The notes: a model not told the origin generated them from the letters alone. A stretch of 64,000 bases of DNA from Setaria digitata (GCA_003640385.1 RCAB01000002.1:1-64000), one strand, 5' to 3'. Positions 45,723 to 58,615 are shown, counted from the stretch's first letter. Numbers and translations are program-made.

Positions 45723-48700
45723 CTTGAAAATACACAGTTTACGCTTGCGGAAATTCGAAGTAAACTTTTCACTGTGGAAAATTTTCATTTCAAAATCTCG
45801 TTTTACGGCCAGAATGTTTACTAAAGCACATAGCAGCAAGACTACGCTTTCGAAAATCTTTCATTATAGAAATGAAACAAAAAAAAGAGATTCAGCTCTA
45901 GAAACACAAGGCATAGCAAAGGGCTTATAGTGATTTGCCTTCTACTTCTTCAGAAACTATTTCTGCAAGTCTGTCAGATGCATATGAAATCTGAACCAAG
46001 AAAGATTATGGTTAAACACCAACCCTCAGCGATTGTTTGGAAGCTTTACTAATGTGAACTCTTCGCTGAACCGACAACTGATATTTCCGAAGGCAGACTT
46101 GTTTAAAATAATATTACAAATACTCAAGTTGCGTGCTTTCTGACAAGACTATTAAAATGAAATAAATATTTAATAGTAGTTGTAGAATTTCACGGATTCA
46201 TTATACTCAAGAAAAGTAGGCAACTGGAAACATCAAGAAGATCCTTTGTAAACTTACCGTAATGAAGACAAGATGACGCATTGAAAAATGATTTTTGTGT
46301 TTATTCCGTAGCACACCTCAACTGTTCTTGATCCTGCGTTCACTTAACTACTGTTCTAATTAATTTTCAAGTTCATTGAACTCCACAGAAACATTTTTAA
46401 TGAAACCAATGTACATTTTTATTCAGAGATCAGAAGTTTATTCTAAAAATCAGAATTTTTGTCTGAAATAACAATGGTAGGAAAAGTGATATAAATGAAA
46501 GTTGAAAGATTACTATCTCTTAACTTTTCAAGTTTGAAAATCAAGATGCAATAAGTCTTAATTGTTCTTTCGGCCATACAATCAGAAGTGTTTAGTTTTG
46601 TTCTGAAAAAAGGACAGCGAGTAGAAGACATAACCCAACGATGTCACCCATCCGCATAACTTCAGTTAAATCTTTTCGCCTTCTTTTACGGCTTAATTAT
46701 CGAGTACCTTCATTTATATCATCCACATTTTGCTCAGCACAAAGAAAATTTTGAAGATTGAAAAATTTTATAAACTCAGTTCCTTGAGATAACTTGCAGT
46801 TCTCAAAAATGTTTGCAACAGATGAACAATTTCGCCTTGCCATCCTTCGGTATTTGATGCTATAAACGTGCATCACTACTATACCAAAAGCACAGTGAGT
46901 GCAAACCAATTTCCACTATTTTAAACAGCATGATTTCAATGACTTTCTTTCGTTTTTCATAAACTTCAAATTCAATGTACTTAGTAACTTTAGCTTTGTA
47001 AAGAGTGTGAAAATTTAAGACAAGTTCCAGTGGTTACTATTGTATCTGAATTATTTTCAAATATGAAAATGTGATCAATGTCCTTAATGTTTGATTAACA
47101 TGGGCACCTTGTAGAACATTTGCATGGAGAGCTACGCAAAAGAGTCACAAACAGACGTAAAAACACGTAAACCAAACCAAGCAGACCTGATTAACCGCAA
47201 AATAAAACTTAAATTGTAATAAGTGGTAGTGAATAAGTGGAATTAGAGGTCCCACAGAGCAGACCATGTACAAGCTTACGTTTTAGGACGTTTGTCAGAT
47301 GGAACTGGTTTTGCAATAACTCCTATCACGCTTGGCACATTGTCTAAATTTTCAAGGACAAATATTTTCTCTGACAAAAATCGCTACTGGCAACGTCTTC
47401 GGTAAAGCAAAGGTCGAAGATTCATTCGAACACAGCTCATTCGAAATCAAAAGAATTTTAAAATCGAAACCAAGTCGATATCGGATCACTTTACACCCGA
47501 TAATTACATCTGCAGTAGGAGAAAAGAGGAACTTTTCAACATTTTCAATCAGAGTAGAATGAGATTTAGTATGTCCAATGATATCCTTTTGCAATATAAA
47601 TAATATCTGGACCGTCTAATGAAATTTAATCTAAAAGCTTTTTCAAACTCGCGAAGCTATTGTGGTAAAAAGAAATTAGTCTAGGTCTGGATAATGATGA
47701 AGAGCGAGTGGCGAAAAGAAAGGTAGACCAGAAGGATGAACTGCAGGTGAATTTGGCAAATTTATTCATTGCTTTAAAAATGTAAAGTGATCTGAAACCT
47801 AAGAAAGGACCCCTGGAGATAATAATATCAGCCGCTTCATATGAATCTAACATGCATGCTAGTGCAGCACATAATCTACTACTTCTTAGTATTTGCATGG
47901 CTTCTTCAATACTATGAATAACAGTGAAAGACTTAAGCAGGAAATCATTTTGAAGCTTAGAACAGCAAGACCTTAAACACTTTGAGGGGGAACAAATGTA
48001 AAGTGAAGTGATAATGGCCACTTTTCAAGAAAGAGCCCTAGAGTTTTTTTCTTGTTAGTTTTTTTTTTTTTCCTTATAGTTCTCGAAGATAATTCACTTT
48101 TCTTCTTGATGAAACAAACCGCCACACAAGGCATTTACCTCAATAACATCTGATTTTAACTTACTTTCACAGCTTCAAATAAAATCGTGACAAAAAAGTA
48201 AAGTGAATTCGATATTTCTCACCGTACACTAGGAGCTATTACCTTCAGATATATTTTCTCCAGTAAATTTAGAATCTAGCACGAATACTCACAATGTATC
48301 TGCACCTAGCAAAGCACGATATAACAGGAAGACTGGTATTGAATCACTGAGAAGAGATAAAATTTTTCAATTCATCTTGCCGAAATAAACAAATTGCATA
48401 TGTAATGCAGAAAAATGAAAAGAACGCCGGAAAATCGAACAATTCGAAGACTGACAAAACAAACAAACAAAAAAAAAGAAAAAGTGACAGTTACATGAAA
48501 CTTGCGCAAGGAATCAAACTTTGCTGGAATTTTTTTTCAAACTTCTACTTCAGCATAATATAGTAGCGACAAAGCACTCGAACTGTACATTATCAATTTT
48601 CACTTTTGGATAAAATGATATCGTAAGGTGATTTCTTTTACAGTATGATTCCAAGGAAAAACAATTTTTAAGAAAATATGCAAATTCGAAAACTGTAAGA

Positions 48701-49078
48701 GATCAATGCTTATAACACTATTATTAATCAAAAATATAAATTTGTGAGAGAATATCTGAAAACACGATAAAGCAGATAAAATGGAACTTTGAAAATGAGA
48801 TTTACAGAGTAAATGCGCTGTGGCAAACTAAAAGTCAATAACAGTGACATAATAAAAAAGGCAGCACAAAACTTTGAAATGATTGAAGGATATTTCCTGA
48901 AATCGTTGAAATCCAGTAAAGAGTTATTAGAAAAAACTTGTACTCATAATCGAGTAACCGAAAGCTGAGGTTTACAAAATGAGCAATGAAGTCATGAAGA
49001 TGAATAGTTTCAAATAAAACTGGCTAAGCTGGCACTGAAAAATAAATGAGAAATCGGAATGATATTGTAGGTATTGAA
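45723..49078. other. Upstream region of the BPI-like gene
   Basis: 3.3 kb without a recognised gene. It should contain the signal-peptide exon and promoter of the BPI-like gene. Open frames on both strands (47332-47594, minus 47626-48021, minus 46697-46909) have no recognisable domains. Purine-rich stretch at 48430-48490. Confidence 0.45.
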
Positions 49079-50268
49079 TTAGTCATCGAAATTAAGACCT
49101 GTTGGTCGAGTTCGTCTGCGTTTACCCGGATCCGGTGCTGAACCATTTTCGTGTTTTTCAGGTTTCTATAACAGATAAAACTTCAAGAAAAATATTATAG
49201 AATATTTAACGTGTAAGTCATGAAATTCACCGATGATGCAGCGTTTAAAGCAATAATTTCGGTACAAATGTGATCCAATAAAACGCACGAATTATATATA
49301 ACTAACTGNTATTATAGAATATTAACGTAAGTCATGAAATTCACCGATGATGCAGCGTTTAAAGCAATAATTTCGGTACAAATGTGATCCAATAAAACGC
49401 ACGAATTATATATAACTAACTGGATCGTTTTCATTCATATTGATTAGATGCAGAACAGCAAATGAAGTTTATCAGTCTCTAGGTTCTTGAAAAATTAGCA
49501 ATATCTGCCTGCATTGAAGTTAAATAAATGATTACAATTTTTTTGCTTTCCGACAAAAGTTAAAATGTAACCTTTGGATTTATATGAATTGTAAGAAGTG
49601 TTAATCAAGCTGTTATATCAAATACTAAAGTTTAATGTTTTAAAGAGTCACATTTCTAATTATCAAATATTCCATATTTTTCACAAAAATACATGCCTTT
49701 CTCTGATGTGATTGATTTGGCATTGTTTTCCGGGCAGCCATTTGCTCAACACCTACTCTGTTTCTTATTTGACGATCAAGCTGTAATAGACCTGTCAGCT
49801 TTAAATTAAAGAAGCTTAACTTTTTGATGAATGAGAAAGTTTCCCTAAACAAAATTGCTTTTGAACAATATATCAGTTGATGGCTGCATATCAGTAGATC
49901 ACTGGAAAATGAGAAGTTCGAAATAGTGATCTAATTAAATAAGCAGCTCCGATGCAGAACTATTTTAAGTTGCTAAAATTTGTTCTGGGATTCAAAAAAA
50001 AAGCACTGAAAAGCAAGACAGCAACACAGAAAAATATATATAAATCAATCAGAAGATTTGAAACAAACTGGAATATGAATTTTTATATACAGCAAAATAT
50101 GAAACTTACCAAACGCGAATGAGCATTAACGGCTTTCTCTAACAAATCAACAGTTTTTAATTGTACGTTCACATCACTAATGCGATTCAATTCGAGCCTG
50201 TGCACAACATGGACTAGAGTTAGTTTGTCATCTGTTACTTCGGATACCTTCAGCATTTTCCTAAGCAT
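49079..50268 (-). CDS. Unrecognised small protein, 109 aa, basic C-terminus
   Basis: Three exons in phase: 50110-50268 (ATG 50268, 7 nt after a TTTCAG site suited to a spliced leader), 49697-49780, 49079-49165. The protein starts MLRKMLKVSEVTDDKLTLV, has a helical middle (two leucine-rich stretches, LEKAVNAHSRLLDRQIRN) and ends with GKRRRTRPTGLNFDD, a nuclear-localisation-like basic patch. The second intron works only with a GC donor (AAG|GCATGT); the nearby GT gives an immediate stop. I do not recognise the family. It is divergent to PPP1R11, sharing a ~700 bp upstream region. The 49180-49422 repeat/N gap lies in its second intron. Confidence 0.6.
49190..49422. repeat. Near-identical direct repeat around an N
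   Basis: About 115 bp (49190-49308) is repeated almost exactly at 49310-49422, with only two one-base differences near the left end, separated by a single N at 49309. This is the pattern of a scaffold join with overlapping contig ends left in twice, or an unmerged allele. Confidence 0.85.
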
Positions 50269-50969
50269 TATTTCTCTGAAATGACAATTTTCAAAAAAAA
50301 AGATTGGAATAAAAAAAATATAAGGTTGAAAATTGTCAACTCACAAAAAAAGAAGGAGCAAAAAATAAAAAAATAAAAATAGAAAAAAGCAAAAAATTCA
50401 AATCTTGACTGGAAATAATTATTTCTACTCTGCATTATTAAAACCAATAAATGCAAACAAAGAATGACAGTGAATCTCGAATAATGAATGTACCAAAAAT
50501 TAGATAAAATTCAGGAAAAAGATCAATAAATTCTGTTTAATCCAGAAATACAAAAACATTCCTAGCGAAGACATATGAATTTCATTCATCGAATATGCTG
50601 AGTATTTTTATTAGTGCTAGTTTCTGTGGATATTTAGAAAGGGAAAAAATTCAAAGCTATGCCACTCAAATACATTTGCAAATGATATTTGGAACTTTAA
50701 ATTAGCCAATCTTTGCCTGCATTGTTATTGAAAGATTTGTAGGAGACTAATTCCACAAAAAAAAAGTGCAACTTTCGTCCCTTAAAACATTGATAACGTC
50801 AGGCAGTTAATATATATATTTAAATAATCTAAAAATTTAGCATAAGAAATTTGCACAGAAGTGATTTCAAATAATTAGCATAATTACTTTAATATATTCT
50901 AGGAAATAAAAAATCATTGTAAGAGAAATAATCCGAATTGCAGGTGTCATTCAGATCCCGCTAGTAAGA
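50269..50969. promoter_or_regulatory. Shared divergent upstream region
   Basis: About 0.7 kb separates the minus-strand 109-aa gene (start 50268) and plus-strand PPP1R11 (start 50970). It is AT-rich with an A-rich patch at 50290-50400. By position it should hold promoters for both; no specific motif was recognised. Confidence 0.4.
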
Positions 50970-51909
50970 ATGTCGAACGAATGTTCGGTATTAAAAATTT
51001 CATCAGGAATTTCGCGTATAATTGTAGAAGAAGAGAAACCTGACAGAAAACTTCACCAAGGTTATTAGCAGTTTTACAATAGAAAAAACTTCGCTCTAAT
51101 TGGACTTGTTATATATATATATATATTAAAGAGCAACTGTTGTTGCATATGGGTAGAACCACGTGTTTGGGATGTTCCAACTACGTGGGAACAGGACGAA
51201 TGCGAAGTATGAAATTTTTAAATATTTTAAAGAAAACTTCAAATGTCTGCGAAAAAAAATAACAGTTAAATATATATATATATATAAATTAATGGTCCCA
51301 AAAGTCTAAACTGATCTTAGTGTATATGGACAAGAATTCACTAAGTTAACTGGATGTCTGCTAAAGTGTAGATTAGATATCGAGCTATAATTTATAAAAT
51401 TTGGGATTTAATATTAGCAAAGTTTTTAGCTCCTTTGATTTTACGCCTAAAAGAACCTGAGAACGAAAAACCACATGTTACCTGGGCTGAAGGTACTATC
51501 GATAATGAAAATCTAGGCAAATTAAAGAGCAACTGTTGTTGCATATGGGTAGAACCACGTGTTTGGGATGATCCAACTACGTGGGAACAGGACGAATGCG
51601 AAGTATGAAATTCTTAAATGTTTTAAAGAAAACTTCAAATGTCTGCGAAAAAAAAATAAAGTTAAATCTAGCATTTTATGAATTCTTAAACAAAAGAAGA
51701 CTAAAAGTTTTTCGATGAAATCGATCGAATGTTAGACCCAAAATATAAACCACAGCAGTGAAAAGAGGCAAGACAGTTAAATGTCCGCTGTATCTTACTA
51801 AAAATTAATGACGCTGACCACTTGAATTCAAGTCACTGCCTTATGCTTCTTGAAGAAGTTTTTACAGGTTGAGCACTGCCGCGGGCATACTCTTCCAACG
51901 GCACCATAG
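50970..51909 (+). CDS. PPP1R11: PPP1R11 homologue (PP1 inhibitor-3 / RING-like E3)
   Basis: Inhibitor-3-type regulator of protein phosphatase 1; the human protein also has reported E3 ligase activity. Exons 50970-51060, 51430-51602 and 51868-51909, all in phase, give 101 aa (human 126). Matches: N-terminal SRIIVEEEKPDRKL then LILRLKEPENEKPHVTW with a PP1-docking HVTW, GTIDNENLGKLKSNCCCIW (human NEHMGRRSSKCCCIY), and C-terminal VEHCRGH (human HCVRGH). The triple Cys and the HC..GH are retained. The Pro-rich human tail is absent, replaced by LPTAP then stop. Exon 3 is only 42 nt. Intron 1 contains a partial copy of exon 2 (see 51125-51271). A TTGCAG site about 25 nt 5' of the ATG could take a spliced leader. 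Confidence 0.92.
51111..51126. repeat. TA microsatellite, left flank of duplicated exon segment
   Basis: TA dinucleotide run directly abutting the left end of the duplicated PPP1R11 segment. Confidence 0.8.
51125..51271 (+). pseudogene. Partial duplicate of PPP1R11 exon 2 plus its donor and intron start
   Basis: 147 bp almost identical to 51521-51667. It covers the second half of exon 2 (the CCC motif to the donor, 51125-51206) and about 65 bp of following intron. One coding difference changes the Asp codon GAT to GTT. It lacks the 5' half of the exon and a good acceptor. If spliced from exon 1 at the AAAG just inside its left end it would be read in a different frame. TA repeats bound both ends. 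It is most likely a non-functional fragment, though it keeps a working-looking GTATGA donor. Confidence 0.9.
51271..51286. repeat. TA microsatellite, right flank of duplicated segment
   Basis: TA dinucleotide run directly abutting the right end of the duplicated PPP1R11 segment. Confidence 0.8.
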
Positions 51910-52308
51910 CAAAATGCTATAAATTCAACGTCGAAGGAAGTAAACTAAAAATGAAATTTACTCCAATCTTCTAGATGATTATTCTGACAATATTTTCAAT
52001 AACTCGGTAAATTATTTGAGAACATTTATAAGGAAAAAAAAAAACTGCGACATAGAATGTTCTCTTCTCAGTCCTATAACTAATAGCTAATGCCACAATT
52101 AAAGATTTCTCGCTGTTATTGAGATTTGAAACGACTATCACAAAGAATCTTAGAAAACTTGTAATAAAAATAAAAAACAGTCCAACTGAAAATTTATGAC
52201 AGAGCTCAAGACCACTTACTAAAAATCGATAAGAACTCAATTTAAGCACATTACAAATTGATAAGAAGTGCTTTTTAATCAGCTTGACAAATACAATGCA
52301 TTCAATGC

Positions 52309-52702
52309 TTACTGCCAAGACTGCTCCAAAAGTGATTCAGAGACATTTCCAGCGAATTCGACTCGGTCCTTGGTCGTCAACGTTTTTTCATAGGTTGTTG
52401 TCTGCAAAAAAAAAAAAAAAAAAAAAAAAAAATGAGAACCAAGATACGAAGTTGGAGCAGGAGATTTGGTAATTAGCCAGCAAATCTCGCAATTTCATGT
52501 GAGAGCCTGGAATACTTCTGTTAATCTATCTACTTGGAAGGATAAAACCACAAAGCAGAAAACATCTCCTCTCACTTACAAACCAGAAGCTTACCATGCC
52601 ATCTGTTACAACCAATGTTGAACGCGGTTTCTCGAAATAAACGAACCACCGCTTTGAATCATCATCATTGATAACACAACAACGAAAACTGTCGCGCGGC
52701 AT
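52309..52702 (-). CDS. Possible small protein, 66 aa
   Basis: Two exons in phase, 52595-52702 and 52309-52401, with strong GTAAGC donor and TTTTGCAG acceptor, stop TAA. ATG at 52702 follows an ATTCAG site by one base, consistent with trans-splicing. Sequence features: KRWFVYFEKPRSTLVV (beta-rich) and TTKDRVEFAGNV. I recognise no family. It lies 1.1 kb downstream of DGAT1 on the same strand. It could also be the end of a longer gene, or the exon 2 stop could be bypassed using the GTAAGC within it. Confidence 0.45.
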
Positions 52703-53803
52703 ACTGAATTTACCTTAAAAAGTTATCGTATGACATTATGATTCCAAGGTGAGGGTACGAAAAGCTGTTAACTTAAAATGAAACATTGGAATAAACATAA
52801 ATGAAACAGACATAATTCTATTTATTTTAATAAAAATTTGAGAACTGATGGCAAATTCCGAAAAATAAGTTCGCATAGAATAGTCACTCAGCAAATGAAC
52901 AGCGGTAACAGTGAGTATGAGTTTATCGTACAATTTATGATAGAAATCATTTTACAATAAATTCTTTAAGATACAACTGTAATATTATTAAATCAAAAGG
53001 AATATTACAGGCTGAAAAATGTGATGCGCGAAAAAAAAAACTGTAATGGTAATTAAAAGAGTATTTTTTTTAGTGCAATAATATGCACTGGAAAGAGATA
53101 CTTCAAAAATACGAATTTATAAAAAATGCTATAAAAAGCAGAATGATACGGAATGAAACACTACGGTTTACCAACACTATCACAAATACAAAAGTAAAAA
53201 ATACTTGTTAGTATTTATATATAGGACTAACTATATTAATGAATTTCTTTAAAATACAATGTTGCTTCTCAAAAAATTTCCGCTTCCCTTTTTCAGGACA
53301 ACCAAAGCATTGTTTAAATAGACGAGTTTGAAGAAGGATTCGTCTACATGATAAAAGGGATAAATCGCTTTAAACTTCTTAACCGCTTAACATATTGAAC
53401 TGCAAGTAACACCCAAGCATTCTCTCTATTTGACAGCATACAAGAAAGAATTTTGAAAAACATGATGACGAAAAGCACGAAAAAAGCAGACAAAAGAAAT
53501 TTCGATGTAAGAGTAAGAGTAATGCTAGAAAGATGGCCTCATTATCAACAGAATAAACAAATGCTTTCCAAAACTGGTCCTTACAAAAAAAAAAAAAAAA
53601 AAAGGAAGGTACTGTTACAACGTAGCAAAACTTTAAAGGAGTAAGGGTAGTGAGGTAGTTTCGGCTATTTGAAGGAATAACGATTCCTAAGAAAATCGGT
53701 TCTTAGTCTTTTCATAATTAACAAAGCGACCAGAAAATGGACAGCTGCTTCACTGCGACTAATGAGCATGATAATGCTGATTACCATCATTTACTAACCA
53801 AAA
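52703..53803. other. Intergenic region downstream of DGAT1
   Basis: 1.1 kb, AT-rich with poly-A runs (53030, 53585). It contains the DGAT1 3' UTR. The plus-strand ORF at 53453-53644 is Lys-rich simple sequence without homology. Confidence 0.5.
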
Positions 53804-56800
53804 CTAAACCTGAACGGTTGAATTGAAATATATATCAACATACTTTGATGCATGTGGATATTGTGTAACATACCAGTCGTGTACATACATCAAAATGGCC
53901 AATGGTTGACCAAGAATCAAAGACAGCCACATTACAATATTTCCCAGACGGCCACCTTCCAGGAGTTTTTCGGTAAAAATACTGAGCGGTATTTGGGCCA
54001 TCATGCAAAGATAAGCCCAAAAACGAAACATATGGAGCGGAACTGATACCTAAAATATATAATTTAAGTTTTTCTGTCTGACTTACAATCTCAAGATTTC
54101 ATAAAAAGAAAAAAAACATGGAACTTCAGATATAATAAATAAAACTTGCCATTATAAATTTTTTACCTGCAACTTATATCACCAAGTAATGGAATACCTG
54201 TAAAAATTCGGCCAAAAAAAATCCGTTATGGCGAAGAGATAACAATTCAGGACATATTTTTTATAGTTCTCTAACTAAAATGGCTAGCTTATGCTAATTG
54301 TGGAATGTTAATGTTGTTAGAAGAAGAAAGTTATAAATAGATTAGCTGTTGGAAAAACCTCGAAGAAATAAATACTCAAAAAACAAGAAAATAATCCATC
54401 TTTTATTCAGACTGATTTCTTAAGAACGTAGTTTCTAGAATTCATACGCTATAATAAAGTGTACTTAAATTGTAAACTCTTCAATCATAAAAGTTCTAGA
54501 AAAGAGAAGGTAATCGTTAGTTGTCATCAGTAATAAGAACTCTGAAAAAAAAAAGCTACAGAAATAATGTGAAAATTGGAGAAGGATGTCACTTTATGTG
54601 CGAAACGCTATGATTGTGACCTCGAAATCCGGTGTCTGTCTCACTATCTCTCATTTCCAATCGATCCGTAACAAAGGCCACATAGCTGCAGGTACTCTAC
54701 AGAAAGGATAAAGGGTATGCAGTATCAAAGGCTCTGTTGCAGGATTTTGATTTTGATTCTCAATTTAAATTTTGGATTTCAAATCTTGAATAGAATTCGA
54801 GATTTCCATGAGACTGGAATTACTTAGTATTTGCATTGCTGTCTTCGTAAAAAGCTATTTTTTCCAGCAATAATTTTTCGTTTCAAAACATTTCATTGTA
54901 TTGGCTCCTGCTAGATACATATGACTTAAATAACATTATGAAATTTTACGGATAGGAAACATCACTAACGAGATATTCATGGAAAAATGCAGATACAAAA
55001 AAAACAGCGCATGCTGCATTTATCTTGCTAAAACCATTAGACACCATTGGCCAGTAGATATGTCGAAGAGCCCAGCGATGTACCGGTATATTCCATGTCT
55101 TCCAAAATATAACCAAAGTATCTGCATTCCAAAAGTCTCTGAAGCAAACTGGACATGCATAATACTTCTATCGATTTAGGTTTTTTGTTTCATAATTTAT
55201 TTAGTAACAAAAAAAAAAAAAAAAAAAAAAGAAAAAAAGGAGGCTAATTCTAACCTTGTAGTGGCGTATGTCAGGACATATTAATTTAATGTAAAATTCT
55301 GACATATGGAGAAATCAAACTAATTGAGCATTACCTCGTCTCACCAGTTGTATTTATGAGCCTAGCGAGAAAAACTCTGAATCAATCTAGCTCATTTATA
55401 GAGAACTATAAGTCGATTTGAATAATTGACAAGAGTCAATCTGCAAAAGATGAAGACATGCTGCAGCAAAGGATATGCTAAGGTTAATTACATTGTTCTG
55501 ATTCATGAAACCCGTATTAAAACTTTTGAATACAGTATGTTATATTTTTGCTCGTACCTAATGAGAATCGATCTATTTCTTACACAGTTTAATTCGTGAT
55601 GCTCGAGGACAGTTGCAATTTTGGACAGTACAATCAGTGAGAGTTTACATTTTTCTGGCACCATTTGTTATCAACAAAATTTCTAACTCACAAATAGAAT
55701 TGTCTATCGGCGAATTCCATAACTTCTCCTATGAGGTTAAGTAAGGAATGGAAAATAGTGTAGAAGGAAAGGAGCCAAATGACATGATTTGGCACAGCTA
55801 GTTTGAGAACCCTTTCAACACACAAGCTAAAATTCATCGTCGTAAATGGTTCCACGCTGTTTCGTAATAGAGGCGCTACCCATTGTTGACACAAAGCTAT
55901 TATAATCAGCGTTAGACAAGCAAACTGAAATAAGTGCTCATGTATATTATATATATTTTTTTTAATATAAAATTATGTTATAAATTTATATATATATGTA
56001 TAATATAAAAAACTCATACAATATATATTTGTCACTATATATGTATATATATATACACATTTTTTTTTATTATATATATTGAAAAAAAATTATAAAACCA
56101 AAGAATAACATGGCAAAACCACGACACTTCTTAACTTTCAAAATTTGTATCTAGAATTTTCAAATCCAACAATATAGGAGTTCATCAGTAAAATTATTAA
56201 AAGTGGTGAAATAGAAAGTAAACCTCAGCAGTTCGTTTTATAATGAACGATTTTCTTCGTCCACGTGTTCGTGGAAACCGCAATTCATAGCATAAAGTAG
56301 GAGCAAATACGAAATAGTATAAATTTCTCAGTGTCAGATTGTAAGGGTATATGAACACATTTCCTTCCTATAAAACTTCAGATTTTCAATCTGAGAAACA
56401 GTAGTTACTTCAGAATATTTTCTCTGCATAAGTTGTCGGAAAATCGTGGAAAGAAGAACTCGAAAACATGAAGAACTTATAGTTAATTTCGGAAAGCTTG
56501 AAAAGCTAAAAATTTAATGACAACAATATTTCAAAATTGAAAATTAGAAGAAAAAGGGTAATAAAATTGTGGAAAAAAAAAAAACGAACAGAATAAAAGA
56601 GAAAAGCAACCCAAAACGAGTCCGGTAAGAGATAGGAAATCAATGAGCCGTACATTCATGCGGAACTAGGCAGTAACTACAAAAATAGTGCACATAAAGA
56701 CACACTGTAAAAATTTATAAATGGGAAGACAACGGCTGATTCCTAAGATAACGAATTCGTAACCACATAAATGGTCATATCAACACAAAGAGTGTTGTAC

Positions 56801-58615
56801 AGGATCCCAACCATTCTTCAATTTATATGAAGAAATTGACCTTGACCGATAATTTTTAAAATTATTTGGAAAACAAGAAGCTATGGCCAGCGTTTTGTTA
56901 ATTTGCTTTCTTTAGCAGACGGGCTCTGAAAAATTGGAAGAATTTTTAACAGAGTGAAAAAAAAAACTAGCGGGAACAGAAATCCAAAGCTCGCAATAAA
57001 AAGAACGAGAAATAAAGTAAGCATAAGAAAAGAAAAGAAAGAAAGGAATAAAAAGTAGAGAACTTAACGATAAGAATTACGGACGAAAAAAATAGTTACG
57101 GGCTAATCTTGTTAATCATTTCAAGCTCTACGCGATATCAAAAGCCCATTTTTTTGGACGTCATAAAATCTAATATTTTCAAAAGTATAACTAATTCATT
57201 CGAGGAGAAGGTTGTTATGAAGATTCTGGTTTTCCACTTCCATACAGACAACTAACTATATGTCATATAGGAAAGTGGGAAACCAAAACATGTGTATCGT
57301 ATGCATGGAGTTAATGGAATGATTGGGCTTGACGAGAAACTAACTTGGTGACAATAAATTAAGCCTTGTGGAACAGGAAACATCGTTTCACTTGGTACTT
57401 AAAATTATGAGATGTTCTGGGTTAAAAAGACCATAAAAAGAAAAAAACCTGATACACATAAAATGACAGCCCGAGGAATAAAACTGCTGAGAAAACTGCT
57501 TACTCTATCCTTCAGTTTTCCAATCCTTGTATTCATATTCCTATACCAATAATTTGCATGAGCATATGAAATAAGCTTCAAGAAAAGCACCACATATACT
57601 GATAGTGAAAACACTGAGTATAATGGATAACTCTGAAAAGACGAAAGAATATGATCGAAATAGCGCATTAATTTCTATTTTATGAGAGATCTAAGTAACT
57701 GGACTGGAAAACTGGAAATTACTGCCCCAAACAAAAACTACCTGCAAAACCCAAGTGACACCAGCAGGTAAGAATATATGCAACGAAAATATGCATACGT
57801 ACAAAATGAAAGCCATTTGACTACTAAGCCATTTCCAAGCTGAAAAAAAATCACAAACGAGGTTTTAGTGGATTCTTTATTTGTCAAAAGGTAAACGGAT
57901 CAAATTTTCCAAATGACTTTATACCAGAACCTTTAGAACCATTACTTAACATACCCAACAGTTTTTCCATGACAAAGACCGTGAAAATTGATATATTCGA
58001 CATGAGCACCATTGCCAAATTGGGCCATTTCCACCATGGATCAGTTGAAATAAAGTAAATCCAACTAGCAGGCGATACCAGTACTCCGTACCTATGAAAA
58101 TATCTTCGAATAAGAAAAGACAATTATGATTACTTCGTAAGCATTGGATTGTACCATTTACTTTATGAGGTTTTCAAGGGCAACACGACCATTTGATATG
58201 AACAGCAGAAGAACCGCAAGATTAAGAAATCCTCGATAATCTTTCCATCCAGAACTTCCACTGAACAGCGAATCTTGAGCAACATGAATTGGCCTTTCCA
58301 GATCGAAGCCATTTCTGAGGGAAAATTAATCCAACAGTCCATTTCATCAAGTTGCAGGATGAATGAAATATCAAGAAGATAAAAAGAACGCATTAAAATA
58401 TTAGTTGGCAAGAAAAGAAGGGAAAAAATAATGCAAAGGACAAATAACTAATGCACTAAGCTGATGCACCAATATAGTAAAGTGAGGCGAAATTAGAAGA
58501 AAAAGAGAAAAACTCACTTAAATGTGAGTGACGAAAAACTTGAAGATGAGAGAAAGTTACTGCCATCCGAATGCGATGATAGTCGTTTTCGCAACGGCTG
58601 ATCACGTTTACTCAT
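53804..58615 (-). CDS. DGAT1: DGAT1 diacylglycerol O-acyltransferase (MBOAT)
   Basis: ER membrane enzyme making triacylglycerol from diacylglycerol and acyl-CoA. Nine exons in phase: 58518-58615, 58162-58314, 57925-58091, 57742-57839, 57504-57632, 56224-56367, 55692-55924, 54970-55138, 53804-54049; 478 aa against 488 in human. Family marks: cytosolic Ser-rich N-terminus with Arg/Lys cluster; [56 protein letters not shown], the FYxDWWN acyl-CoA motif with Trp to Phe; active-site His in [13 protein letters not shown]-terminal [18 protein letters not shown]. Many hydrophobic segments fit the MBOAT fold. The intron 57503-56368 is the longest (1.1 kb). The start ATG at 58615 gives an Arg/Lys-rich N-terminus like other DGAT1s. 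Confidence 0.96.
55941..56080. repeat. TA-rich low-complexity tract in DGAT1 intron
   Basis: Interrupted TA repeats and T runs in the intron between DGAT1 exons 6 and 7. Confidence 0.75.

Noticed and set aside
47626..48021. 131-codon minus-strand ORF as the N-terminus of the BPI-like gene
   Set aside because: No signal peptide at a plausible ATG and no donor giving phase 0 to 45722; composition looks non-coding.
53835..55179. ORFs overlapping the last two DGAT1 exons in other frames or strand
   Set aside because: Shadows of conserved DGAT1 coding sequence.
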